Under the pieces are notes generated by a model. It was not told the DNA's origin and did no database searches. It was given only the letters and a program-made list of their open reading frames with translations. Made by a program: the position numbers and the translations under genes. DNA of 64,000 nt from Planctomycetaceae bacterium (GTDB lineage Bacteria; Planctomycetota; Planctomycetia; Planctomycetales; Planctomycetaceae). Below, piece after piece: positions 54,305-61,876 of the stretch. Numbering within the stretch: the stretch's first letter is position 1; every line of letters begins with the position of its first letter. Where the stretch lies: NCBI GenBank assembly GCA_041398825.1, contig JAWKTX010000011.1, forward strand, positions 124,001 to 188,000. Reading direction: 5' to 3'.

Positions 54305-55624
54305 ATGGGCAGTAATATGTACACGCTTCGCATGGCAAAACGAGTTCTCTTTGAGACAAACAAGCGTCTTCTGTGGAAGCTTGTGTGGACGATGGGATTC
54401 AAAGCAACAAGATCTGTCATGCTCCACAAGCGGCGAATCAGGAAAGGGCAGTTCTTTCCGCCTTTTCTTTACGTATCCGTCATTAACAGCTGTAATCTTC
54501 GATGTCAGGGCTGCTGGGTTGACGTCGCACACAAACAGCAGACCATTGACCTGCCGGCGATGAACAAACTCATTGCAGAGGCAAAGACGCAGGGCAACGT
54601 GTTCTTCGGCATTGTGGGTGGCGAGCCCTTCATGCATCCGGAACTCTTTGAAATCTTCGAAGCGAATCCGGATTGCTATTTCCAGGTCTTCACCAACGGT
54701 CAGTTCATTACCGACGAAAAAGCGCAACGCTTGTTCAAGCTCGGTAACGTAACTCCGCTCATCAGCGTGGAAGGCAACGAAATCATCAGTGATGAACGCC
54801 GCGGCAGATCCGGCGTCTTCAGCAAAACAATGGCAGGCATTGAGAATTGCCTGAAGCACAATGTGATGACGGGGGTCTGCACCAGCCTGAGCCAGTCGAA
54901 TATTGACGACCTGCTGACCGAGAAATGGATCGATCGCCTGATCGAAATGGGCGTTTTGTATACATGGTTCCACGTCTATCGCCCGATGGGTCCGGATGCA
55001 TGCACAGACCTTTGTCTGACACCCGAACAACAGCGGAGAGCTCGACAGTTCGTGGTCGACATGCGAGCAAAAAAACCCATTATCATTATCGATGCCTACT
55101 ACGATGGCGACGGAAAGGCATTGTGCCCGGCCGCAAATGGCATCAGTCACCATATCAATCCATGGGGCGATATCGAACCCTGCCCAATCGTTCAGTTCTC
55201 TCAGGAATCGATTCATTCAGAAACAGACCAGCGTTCGCTGTTCGACAAATTCACCCAATCGGAATTCCTCGCAGACTTTCGCAGGTTATCTCAGGAAACG
55301 ACACGTGGCTGCATCGTTCTTGAACGTCCGGAGTTGCTTAAGCAACTCGTCGACAAACACGGCGCCAAAGATTCCACCGCGAGGCAAACTGCTGCTGCTG
55401 AACTGGAATCGATGATTCCCAGAACTTCTCAGTTCCATCCCGGTTACGAAATCCCGGAAAAGAACCTCTACTACCGCCTGGCAAAGAAATTTCTTTTCAA
55501 CGATTTTGGCGTCTACGCTGGCCACGACCATACCCAGTCCGCCGCACCCTACCTCCGGGACATGAACAAAGAAACCGGCAAACTCGAGAAAACGGAGACG
55601 GAATCGCCAGCTCCAGCGAACTAG
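54305..55624 (+). CDS. Radical SAM protein with SPASM-like C terminus
   Basis: 439 residues. The cluster motif CNLRCQGC (Cys63, Cys67, Cys70; CxxxCxxC) follows the membrane-associated or basic N terminus, and GGEPFMHPELF is the conserved GGEP. Additional Cys near the C-terminal part (ALCPAANG, EPCPIVQ, RGCIVL) resemble SPASM auxiliary Fe-S ligands. The C terminus is polar and Pro/Glu-rich. It is similar to the large uncharacterised SPASM-containing families used in peptide or lipid modification, but I do not assign a pathway. The ribosome binding site is poor. It lies upstream of the leu leader with no terminator seen between. Confidence 0.88.
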   Translation: MGSNMYTLRMAKRVLFETNKRLLWKLVWTMGFKATRSVMLHKRRIRKGQFFPPFLYVSVINSCNLRCQGCWVDVAHKQQTIDLPAMNKLIAEAKTQGNVFFGIVGGEPFMHPELFEIFEANPDCYFQVFTNGQFITDEKAQRLFKLGNVTPLISVEGNEIISDERRGRSGVFSKTMAGIENCLKHNVMTGVCTSLSQSNIDDLLTEKWIDRLIEMGVLYTWFHVYRPMGPDACTDLCLTPEQQRRARQFVVDMRAKKPIIIIDAYYDGDGKALCPAANGISHHINPWGDIEPCPIVQFSQESIHSETDQRSLFDKFTQSEFLADFRRLSQETTRGCIVLERPELLKQLVDKHGAKDSTARQTAAAELESMIPRTSQFHPGYEIPEKNLYYRLAKKFLFNDFGVYAGHDHTQSAAPYLRDMNKETGKLEKTETESPAPAN

Positions 55625-55700
55625 TCTGCCCGAAACCCTGTCGTTACACAGCGAGAGTCATCGGGGCACATTCCGGATGGTTCGTTCTTTTTGCCGACTG

Positions 55701-55729
55701 TTGACGCTTTCCAACTCCCCCGATATCCT
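55701..55729 (+). promoter_or_regulatory. Probable sigma70-type promoter of the leu leader
   Basis: TTGACG at 55701-55706, 17-base spacer, TATCCT at 55724-55729. Transcription would start near 55736, 18 bases before the leader ORF. The match to TTGACA/TATAAT is 5/6 and 4/6. Confidence 0.7.
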
Positions 55730-55753
55730 GCTGACGCAAACAAAGTACAAGCG

Positions 55754-55810
55754 ATGAGAATTATGAGCAATCACCTCCTCAACCTGAGCTTCCTGCTACT
55801 TCTGGACTGA
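55754..55810 (+). CDS. leuL: Leucine-rich attenuator leader peptide
   Basis: 18-codon ORF encoding MRIMSNHLLNLSFLLLLD. Seven of 18 codons are Leu (positions 8, 9, 11, 14-17; codons CTC CTC CTG CTG CTA CTT CTG). It lies after a good promoter and just before the leuA attenuator, so ribosome stalling at Leu codons under leucine starvation is the obvious role. A second ATG (55763) could also initiate. No strong Shine-Dalgarno sequence is seen. Confidence 0.85.
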   Translation: MRIMSNHLLNLSFLLLLD

Positions 55811-55888
55811 AGGTCGCCTCGGGTACGCAAAGTGTGATTGCAATCGGATACACCCTGAGGCCCCTAAAGCCTCGGGGTTTTTTCTTTT
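55782..55888 (+). promoter_or_regulatory. leuA transcription attenuator (antiterminator/terminator)
   Basis: Four mutually exclusive arms. Arm 1 ACCTGAG (55782-55788, inside the leader ORF) can pair with CTCGGGT in arm 2 (55818-55824). Arm 2 GCCTCGGGT (55816-55824) can pair instead with arm 3 ACCCTGAGGC (55852-55861). Arm 3 with arm 4 GCCTCGGGGT (55869-55878) forms a 10-bp terminator stem with a 7-base loop, then T6CT4. When ribosomes stall on the Leu codons, arm 1 is covered, arm 2 binds arm 3, and termination is prevented. Standard amino-acid attenuation logic. Confidence 0.85.
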
Positions 55889-55941
55889 ACAGACCGTCAA
55901 ATCAGCATTCAAATTTGTCCCTGTCCTCCCTGAAAAAAACC

Positions 55942-55965
55942 ATGCATGTCAGAAATGGCATGCAT
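55942..55965 (+). promoter_or_regulatory. GAAA-capped hairpin before the leuA ribosome binding site
   Basis: 10-bp stem ATGCATGTCA (55942-55951) with TGGCATGCAT (55956-55965), one T-G wobble, GAAA tetraloop. It ends six bases before the GGAG (55972-55975) of leuA. May stabilise the read-through mRNA or affect leuA initiation. Confidence 0.6.
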
Positions 55966-55982
55966 CTAGATGGAGCCTTTCC

Positions 55983-57512
55983 ATGTCCGGTGACCAGATC
56001 ATCATCTTCGACACAACACTTCGCGACGGGGAGCAGTCACCTGGCTGCAGTATGAACACCCGCGAGAAACTGGAAGTGGCACGGGCTCTGGTCGAACTTG
56101 GTGTTGATGTCATCGAAGCCGGGTTCCCGATTGCCTCGCCGGGAGACTTTGAGGCAGTGCAGCAGATTGCCCAGCGGTTTGGTGACCGCACCACCATCTG
56201 TGCACTCGCACGAAGTCGCGAAGAAGATATCAGCCGTGCGAAAGCGGCGCTGGCTGACGCTGCGAAACGCAGAATTCACGTCTTTCTCGCGACCAGCGCG
56301 ATTCATCGGGAATTCAAGCTCAAGATGGACAAATCTCAGATCATTGAGCGTGCAGTCACTTCAGTGAAGATGGCGAAAGAATTTACCGACGACATTGAAT
56401 TCTCGCCCGAAGACGCCGTCCGCACAGAACTGGACTTTCTTTGTGAAGTCGTGGAAGCCACCATCGCAGCGGGAGCCACGACTGTCAATATCCCGGATAC
56501 AGTCGGATATGCGACACCCAATCACTACTTCAAAGTGATCACTCATCTGAAGAAGAATGTACCAAACATCGAGAAGGCTGTTATCAGCACGCATTGCCAC
56601 AATGATCTTGGCCTGGCGGTGGCAAACAGTCTCTCGGCAATTGAGGCCGGGGCCCGACAAGTCGAATGCACTATCAACGGACTTGGGGAACGTGCCGGAA
56701 ATGCTGCACTTGAAGAAGTTGTGATGGCTATCCGAACGCGAGCCGATTTTTACGGCGTGCATACAAAAATCAATACTCAGAAACTGATCCCGACCAGTCA
56801 ACTGGTGTCGTCAATCACGGGGATGAAAGTCCAGCGCAATAAGGCGATTGTCGGGCAGAATGCATTTGCTCACGAAGCCGGTATTCATCAACACGGTGTT
56901 CTGCAGGAACGGTCGACCTATGAGATCATGCGTCCGGAAGACGTCGGATATGTAGGGCAGAATCTGGTTCTCGGAAAACATAGTGGTCGTCATGCATTTC
57001 GCGATCGCGTTGTGCAGTTGGGATTCAACCTTGATGAATCCTCACTGCAGCAGGCATTCGATGATTTCATTGCGCTTGCCGACAAGAAGAAGGAAATCTA
57101 CGACGCTGATATCGTCGCACTGATCGACAACCGCCTGACGGTTTCAGCGGACCGGTGGAAACTTATCAGCTTCCACACCTCAGCAGGATCGGCCGCCGTT
57201 CCGACGGCAACGATTCAGCTTCAGTGCGAAGAACAACCAGTACTGACCGACGCAGCAACCGGCGACGGACCAATCGACGCAGTCTTCAAAACGCTTGAAC
57301 GCATCATCGGTCTGACGGCCCGTCTGGAGGATTTTGATGTCCGAAGTGTTTCTGAGGGAAAAGACGCAATGGGCGAAGTTCGAATTGCGATCAACGTTTC
57401 CGGTCGACACTATCAGGGAAAAGCCGTGAGCACGGACATTATCGAAGCGGCGGCGATGGCCTACCTGAAAGCACTGAACAAAGCCGATCAGGATCGGACC
57501 AGTCCGTCGTAG
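55983..57512 (+). CDS. leuA: 2-isopropylmalate synthase
   Basis: 509 residues; ATG at 55983 with GGAG seven bases upstream. First enzyme of leucine biosynthesis, condensing acetyl-CoA with 2-oxoisovalerate. The TIM barrel opens with DTTLRDGEQSPGCSM, and carries the catalytic HCHNDLGLAVANS segment and the NGLGERAGNAALEEV motif. The full C-terminal LeuA regulatory domain (about residues 390-500) is present, so feedback inhibition by leucine is expected in addition to the attenuator upstream. An intrinsic terminator follows, making leuA a single-gene transcript; leuB/C/D are not in the window. Confidence 0.97.
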   Translation: MSGDQIIIFDTTLRDGEQSPGCSMNTREKLEVARALVELGVDVIEAGFPIASPGDFEAVQQIAQRFGDRTTICALARSREEDISRAKAALADAAKRRIHVFLATSAIHREFKLKMDKSQIIERAVTSVKMAKEFTDDIEFSPEDAVRTELDFLCEVVEATIAAGATTVNIPDTVGYATPNHYFKVITHLKKNVPNIEKAVISTHCHNDLGLAVANSLSAIEAGARQVECTINGLGERAGNAALEEVVMAIRTRADFYGVHTKINTQKLIPTSQLVSSITGMKVQRNKAIVGQNAFAHEAGIHQHGVLQERSTYEIMRPEDVGYVGQNLVLGKHSGRHAFRDRVVQLGFNLDESSLQQAFDDFIALADKKKEIYDADIVALIDNRLTVSADRWKLISFHTSAGSAAVPTATIQLQCEEQPVLTDAATGDGPIDAVFKTLERIIGLTARLEDFDVRSVSEGKDAMGEVRIAINVSGRHYQGKAVSTDIIEAAAMAYLKALNKADQDRTSPS

Positions 57513-57582
57513 ATCTTCGCACTCGGTGACGCTCGGTCGCATTTGAACATTCGACTAATTGAACGGTCGAACAATTTCGCCG

Positions 57583-57613
57583 AAGCCGTCAGCTGCTGAC
57601 GGCTTTGTTTTTT
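57583..57613 (+). terminator. Intrinsic terminator after leuA
   Basis: 10-bp perfect stem AAGCCGTCAG (57583-57592) with CTGACGGCTT (57596-57605), 3-base loop, then TGTTTTTTC. The rest of the 366-base gap to the next gene shows no credible ORF. Confidence 0.92.
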
Positions 57614-57878
57614 CGAGGGCCAGCCAGTACAAAAGATGGTGGCAGCGTCGTGTGGGGGCCGGGTGTTTCAATTGACTGAATTGGAGAGTCGATTCACACC
57701 CGAACAGCCCATGCGTAGAGCCACCGGAATGTGCCTCGAAATCAAACAGATGATTTCAAATATATGGCAAATCCAAACGAATAACCAACGTGTGCATCAA
57801 AAACAGTCACGCGTTGCTCAGATTCAGTAATCCCAAAACCGGCACTCAGACTTTTCACCAACGACGAAGGATAAAACA

Positions 57879-58421
57879 ATGGGTCTGGCTGATGAGATTG
57901 AGAGACTGGAAAAGTTGCGTCAATCGGGTGTGCTCAGTGAAACTGAGTTCTACCAGGCGAAGTCACAGCTTTTGTCAGGTCAGACAGACCCGTCTCAATC
58001 ATCCGGCGGCTTCAGTTTTCCAATCGGTCGGTCGCTGGGTATGGATGAGAACAGTTGGTGTATGCTGATGCATCTGTCCCAGCTCCTGAATTACACCGGT
58101 GCGGGAATTCTGGTCCCGATTGTTCTTTGGCTTGTGAGTAAGGATCGTTCAGAGAAAGCCAATCTGCACGGGATTGAGATCATTAACTTCACGATCAGCT
58201 GGCTGATTTACGTTCTGGCTGCTTCGATCCTGACGATGGCGATCATTGGGATCCCCATTCTGATTCTGCTTGCGATCCTCGGAGTCGCGTTCCCTGTCAT
58301 CGGCGGAATTCAGGCATACAGTGGAAAGCTCTGGCGTTATCCGATGACAATTTCATTCATCAAGCCAGTTGGCACCCAGCCCACCACCTCAGAATTCGAT
58401 TCCGGTACTTTCGCAGGCTGA
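57879..58421 (+). CDS. SHOCT-DUF4870 membrane protein
   Basis: 180 residues. The N-terminal helix DEIERLEKLRQSGVLSETEFYQAKSQLL is a SHOCT-type short module (oligomerisation helix). After a Ser/Gly linker the DUF4870 part begins at WCMLMHLSQLLNYTGAGILVPIVLWLV, with about four transmembrane helices. The ATG at 57879 has AAGGA nine bases upstream. Function unknown; such proteins are small envelope components. Stand-alone, converging on the M16-like gene with 18 bases between. Confidence 0.82.
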   Translation: MGLADEIERLEKLRQSGVLSETEFYQAKSQLLSGQTDPSQSSGGFSFPIGRSLGMDENSWCMLMHLSQLLNYTGAGILVPIVLWLVSKDRSEKANLHGIEIINFTISWLIYVLAASILTMAIIGIPILILLAILGVAFPVIGGIQAYSGKLWRYPMTISFIKPVGTQPTTSEFDSGTFAG

Positions 58422-58439
58422 TCTCCGAAAAGAAGACCA

Positions 58440-59678
58440 TTAGGTGCAAGGCAGGCTCAGCGGCTTTGGTCCAAGAGTCACAAGCACTGTCGATTTGGGT
58501 GAGTAATCCAAAACGAACTGGCGTACGCGTTCAACTGTCAACTCGTTGATTCTGCGGCGGATTTCATCCAGCGTCACGACACGCCCCATGTGATAAATGT
58601 CTCGTGCCATTGATGAGGCACGAGACATCGTCGACTCCTGCTGCATGACAAGTGAACTCTTTGCACGAGCTTTGCAGCGATCGAGTTCTTCGTCAGTGAT
58701 GCCTTCGTGAAGACGATGGACTTCAGACATCGTGACATCCAGAGTTTCCTGAGCCCGTTCGGTCGTCGTTCCCGCGTAGGCGAAGACACGACCTTCATCT
58801 TTCAATGTGCTGAGAGATGCAGAGATGGCATAACACAGCCCGCGTTTTTCCCGCACCTCGGTGAAGAGCCGGGAGCTCATACCCCCACTCAGCAAACTCA
58901 CGGCAGCCCATGCTTCAAAGTAACGATCATGGTTGTACGGGACACTTTCCCAGGACAGGCCGATATGCGTCTGAGTGCTGTCGTGCGTGATGTGGAAAGG
59001 CGACTCCGGCCGTGCTCCCGCCACCACTTCGAATTCTTCACCAGGGCCCCAGCCGGAAAAGGACTCTTCCAGGACACGTCGAATTTGATCAGGCGAAACA
59101 TTTCCGGCGATCCCAAGGATGGACTTGTTGGGACGAACGAATCTGGAGAAGTGCTCGCGAACATCCGAATTCGAAATGTTTGGAAGGTCTTCGCGTGTTC
59201 CTTCCGAGGGATTTCCCCAGGGAGCAGCGTAACTGTAGCGACGAAGTTCGCGACCGAGTTGCTGTCGCGGCTCATCCTCCATGGCCATCAGGCCCTGCTC
59301 AATCATGTCTCGTGCCGGATCGAATTCCGCGTCATCCAGATGCGGCGAACACACCATCTTCGCGACCTCAGGGATGGCATCGCAAAGACGGTCGGCTGTG
59401 GTGGCAGCAGAAATCGTCAGGTGACCTGTTCCGCCGGAAATGTTTCGCTGCAGACCAAGATTATCCAATTGGGAACAATATTCACGAGGAGACAGCCCCC
59501 CAGCGCCACGCGGAAGCATTTCCGCAAGGATGGCGGCTGTTCCCTGTTTCGAAACCTGATCGTAGACGCTGCCGGCAGGAATCATCAATGTCATCGCCGC
59601 GGACTGCAGATCGGGCATTCTTTCGACAACGACGGACAATCCTGAGGATAAACGAAACGACTCAATTTGTTGTGTCAT
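58440..59678 (-). CDS. M16 family peptidase-like protein without zinc motif
   Basis: 412 residues from the ATG at 59678 (AAGAG upstream; the frame is open to 59729). The pitrilysin fold is clear: N-terminal RLSSGLSVVVERMP, and the C-terminal SGGMSSRLFTEVREKRGLCYAISAS carrying the R/Y substrate-carboxylate pair. At the HxxEH position, however, the sequence reads AAILAEMLPRGAG, so both His and the catalytic Glu are absent. In two-subunit M16B peptidases one partner carries zinc and the other the R/Y motif; this could be such a partner, or a structural or inactive relative. The HxxEH subunit is not adjacent. Confidence 0.85.
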   Translation of the reverse strand: MTQQIESFRLSSGLSVVVERMPDLQSAAMTLMIPAGSVYDQVSKQGTAAILAEMLPRGAGGLSPREYCSQLDNLGLQRNISGGTGHLTISAATTADRLCDAIPEVAKMVCSPHLDDAEFDPARDMIEQGLMAMEDEPRQQLGRELRRYSYAAPWGNPSEGTREDLPNISNSDVREHFSRFVRPNKSILGIAGNVSPDQIRRVLEESFSGWGPGEEFEVVAGARPESPFHITHDSTQTHIGLSWESVPYNHDRYFEAWAAVSLLSGGMSSRLFTEVREKRGLCYAISASLSTLKDEGRVFAYAGTTTERAQETLDVTMSEVHRLHEGITDEELDRCKARAKSSLVMQQESTMSRASSMARDIYHMGRVVTLDEIRRRINELTVERVRQFVLDYSPKSTVLVTLGPKPLSLPCT

Positions 59679-59823
59679 GTGACTCTTCGGGAATGGGATG
59701 AATGCGTTGATAAACTGCAACCAAATCAACTGACCTCACCATTCGCAGATGATTCAGCCAGCACTGAACCCGGGACCGTCAGAATCGATCGGGGGAACAA
59801 AATGCATGAAACCAGGTTATGGG

Positions 59824-61185
59824 TTACTGGAAACCCAGTCCCTGCCCATTCAGACGGCTTGTATCTACAGTGCCGGACGTAATGTTGAACAATCCTGGAA
59901 ATCGCTTTCCGAGTTTAACGTTTGCCCCCGGGCAATACTGGCGGGCATTGCCTTCAATTGCAGCAATCCCGGGGATACGAGCGGCCAAACTGCACGAATG
60001 CAGGAATGAAGCCCCCGGGCAGGTGAGATCCTGCACGCAAAGGAACATTCCAAATTTCTGAGCCGCCGCGGCCATCAGCAATGATTCGGTTTGTCCTTTG
60101 CAGGCTTTTAACGCAACACCGGAATAGCCAAGTTCTCTGGCTTTCAAAAGTGCTTCGTAAGAAACCAGTGCTTCATCGATCACCACAGGTTTGATCTTTG
60201 AAACGGCATGCATCTCCGGGGCGCCCTCTGCGTCCAGATCTCGACTCGTCGGTTGTTCGATGTACTGAATCCGGTCGAATGCGGCGGAAGACGCCGCCTT
60301 GATACGGTTCAGGAATTCAATCACATAATCGGCGGAGCTGCATTTCTCATTGAAGTCGCATGAGTAGACCCAGGAGCTGCAACCGCGGGCCGTTTGTGCA
60401 TCTGTTGCGACGCGGTCGATAGCAAGCACACGCTCAACATCCCAGTCAAGATCGTCACCGTTTAGTTTGATCTTCAAGTGTGTAAGACCATCGGCAGCAA
60501 TCCACTCCGGCAGCGTGACAGGAAGCCCGTCCTGCGGGCGTTCCGTGACATCAGCTTCCGTCAGAGGATCGATCGCGCCAATCAAATGATAGAGCGGCAG
60601 AGTCGCGACAGGCTCCCGCAACGTGTACTGATCCAGGTACTCACCAGCAAACTGGTCATCCAGATACTCACTGAGATCAACATTACAAAACTCAGACGAC
60701 AAGACGTTAAAGCTGCTGGCCTTGTGCAGTCGCCCATACGCGTCATGCATTGCGGCATCAACCGGGCTGGCAGCAACCAGTTGTGCAAGCGGTGGCAGTG
60801 GCTCATCAAGCCCCAGAGAACGAGCGATGCGATGGGCCTGATGATCGTATTCAGCTGACACTTCAAATTCGATCTCAAGCGGATGGCCGGTCCCGGGATA
60901 AGAATCGAACAATTCCACAACTTCCTGGGCGAAGGCCTTCATCGCCCGGTCGGTATCGGCTGGGTCCACATTTCCGGACGGCCACGCCCAAACGTTTCCA
61001 ACAGGGATACTACCGTGGCCGATGGCATATCGCCCGTTTTGCGTCTCAACGGTCATGGTTGCATTCATCAACCAGGCGTGATCAACAATTCTTCCGCCAA
61101 ACTTCAGAGCGGAACGGTAAGGAACCGATTCGAACGCCACGCTGACCTCTTTGATACGAATGTCGCTGGCTTTGCCGTGACCCAT
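59824..61185 (-). CDS. Enolase-superfamily protein (MR/MLE-like)
   Basis: 453 residues. After an N-terminal capping domain the barrel carries THLKIKLNG (Lys238 and Lys240, the K-x-K acid/base pair), metal-ligand positions Asp277 (YSCDFNE), Glu310 (YIEQPT) and Asp337 (VIDEAL), and Lys360 (ALKACKGQ). This is the muconate-lactonising/dipeptide-epimerase arrangement rather than mandelate racemase. Probable racemase, epimerase or cycloisomerase; substrate not assigned. It lies 145 bases upstream (on the minus strand) of the M16-like gene. Confidence 0.85.
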   Translation of the reverse strand: MGHGKASDIRIKEVSVAFESVPYRSALKFGGRIVDHAWLMNATMTVETQNGRYAIGHGSIPVGNVWAWPSGNVDPADTDRAMKAFAQEVVELFDSYPGTGHPLEIEFEVSAEYDHQAHRIARSLGLDEPLPPLAQLVAASPVDAAMHDAYGRLHKASSFNVLSSEFCNVDLSEYLDDQFAGEYLDQYTLREPVATLPLYHLIGAIDPLTEADVTERPQDGLPVTLPEWIAADGLTHLKIKLNGDDLDWDVERVLAIDRVATDAQTARGCSSWVYSCDFNEKCSSADYVIEFLNRIKAASSAAFDRIQYIEQPTSRDLDAEGAPEMHAVSKIKPVVIDEALVSYEALLKARELGYSGVALKACKGQTESLLMAAAAQKFGMFLCVQDLTCPGASFLHSCSLAARIPGIAAIEGNARQYCPGANVKLGKRFPGLFNITSGTVDTSRLNGQGLGFQ

Positions 61186-61431
61186 TACAAATTACCTCTG
61201 CGAAATGCACGTTGAGGAAGTGTGACTCAGTGAATGACTGCCCGAACAGCAAAGTTGTCGTTGCAGGCGATTCGCCCTGTGTGAAATTCTTTCGGACGAA
61301 GAATACAGCGAAGTTGACACACCATTCAATCGAACCCGGAGGTCAACCTTCCTTCAATCGATACCTGGTGCAGAAATTCAATCTCTGCATCAGCACAGAA
61401 GACATCAGTGTCAATGCCATGGTCGCAACAT

Positions 61432-61833
61432 TCACGAACCTGCCGTCGGCGGCCCCACGGTGAAGTCACAATCCATAATTCGGTCGGTCATGGCCTGCAG
61501 CAGGGCAGGGTGCAACCCGAATGGCTGGGCAACGCTCCATACAATGCCCGGATGTGCCCTGGCCGCCTCAGCAACCAGATCCGGGATGTCCGTCGTCGAA
61601 TGCCGTCCCGGAGAAAGGAAATACGGAAACACAACAATTCGTGCTGCTCCCTGTTGGACGCACCGAGCAAAGGCGGTGGCGATATCTGGTTGGGCCAGTT
61701 CCATGTGCGCCGGCTCCACAATTCCAAACATCGCCTGATCCCGCCAGCAGTTCACCGCGTCGAGCAGCATTTGGTTGCTGGCCTCACGACGGGAACCGTG
61801 GTCCACGACAATGACACCCGTTGTCGTATTCAT
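61432..61833 (-). CDS. Short CbiX/SirB-type chelatase
   Basis: 133 residues, the single-domain CbiX(S) form. VDHGSRREASN carries His12, HMELAQPD carries Glu44, and FLSPGRHSTTDIP carries His77, the metal-binding set of sirohydrochlorin cobalt/ferrochelatases. It would insert cobalt or iron into sirohydrochlorin (B12 or siroheme). No other tetrapyrrole gene is nearby, so the exact metal is not decided. A 246-base gap separates it from the enolase-superfamily gene. Confidence 0.87.
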   Translation of the reverse strand: MNTTTGVIVVDHGSRREASNQMLLDAVNCWRDQAMFGIVEPAHMELAQPDIATAFARCVQQGAARIVVFPYFLSPGRHSTTDIPDLVAEAARAHPGIVWSVAQPFGLHPALLQAMTDRIMDCDFTVGPPTAGS

Positions 61834-61876
61834 TTCGAATCCAGCTCAAAATGCGATTCTGCCGCCATGCGAATAA

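Noticed and set aside
54038..55216. 392-codon minus-strand ORF opposite the radical SAM gene
   Set aside because: No recognisable domain, no ribosome binding site, and lies wholly antisense to a gene with CxxxCxxC and GGEP motifs.
58707..59645. 312-codon plus-strand ORF opposite the M16-like gene
   Set aside because: Shadow; no motif, and the minus-strand gene has a clear pitrilysin fold.
61212..61463. 83-codon plus-strand ORF between the enolase-like and CbiX genes
   Set aside because: No ribosome binding site or domain, and it overlaps the 3' end of the CbiX gene.
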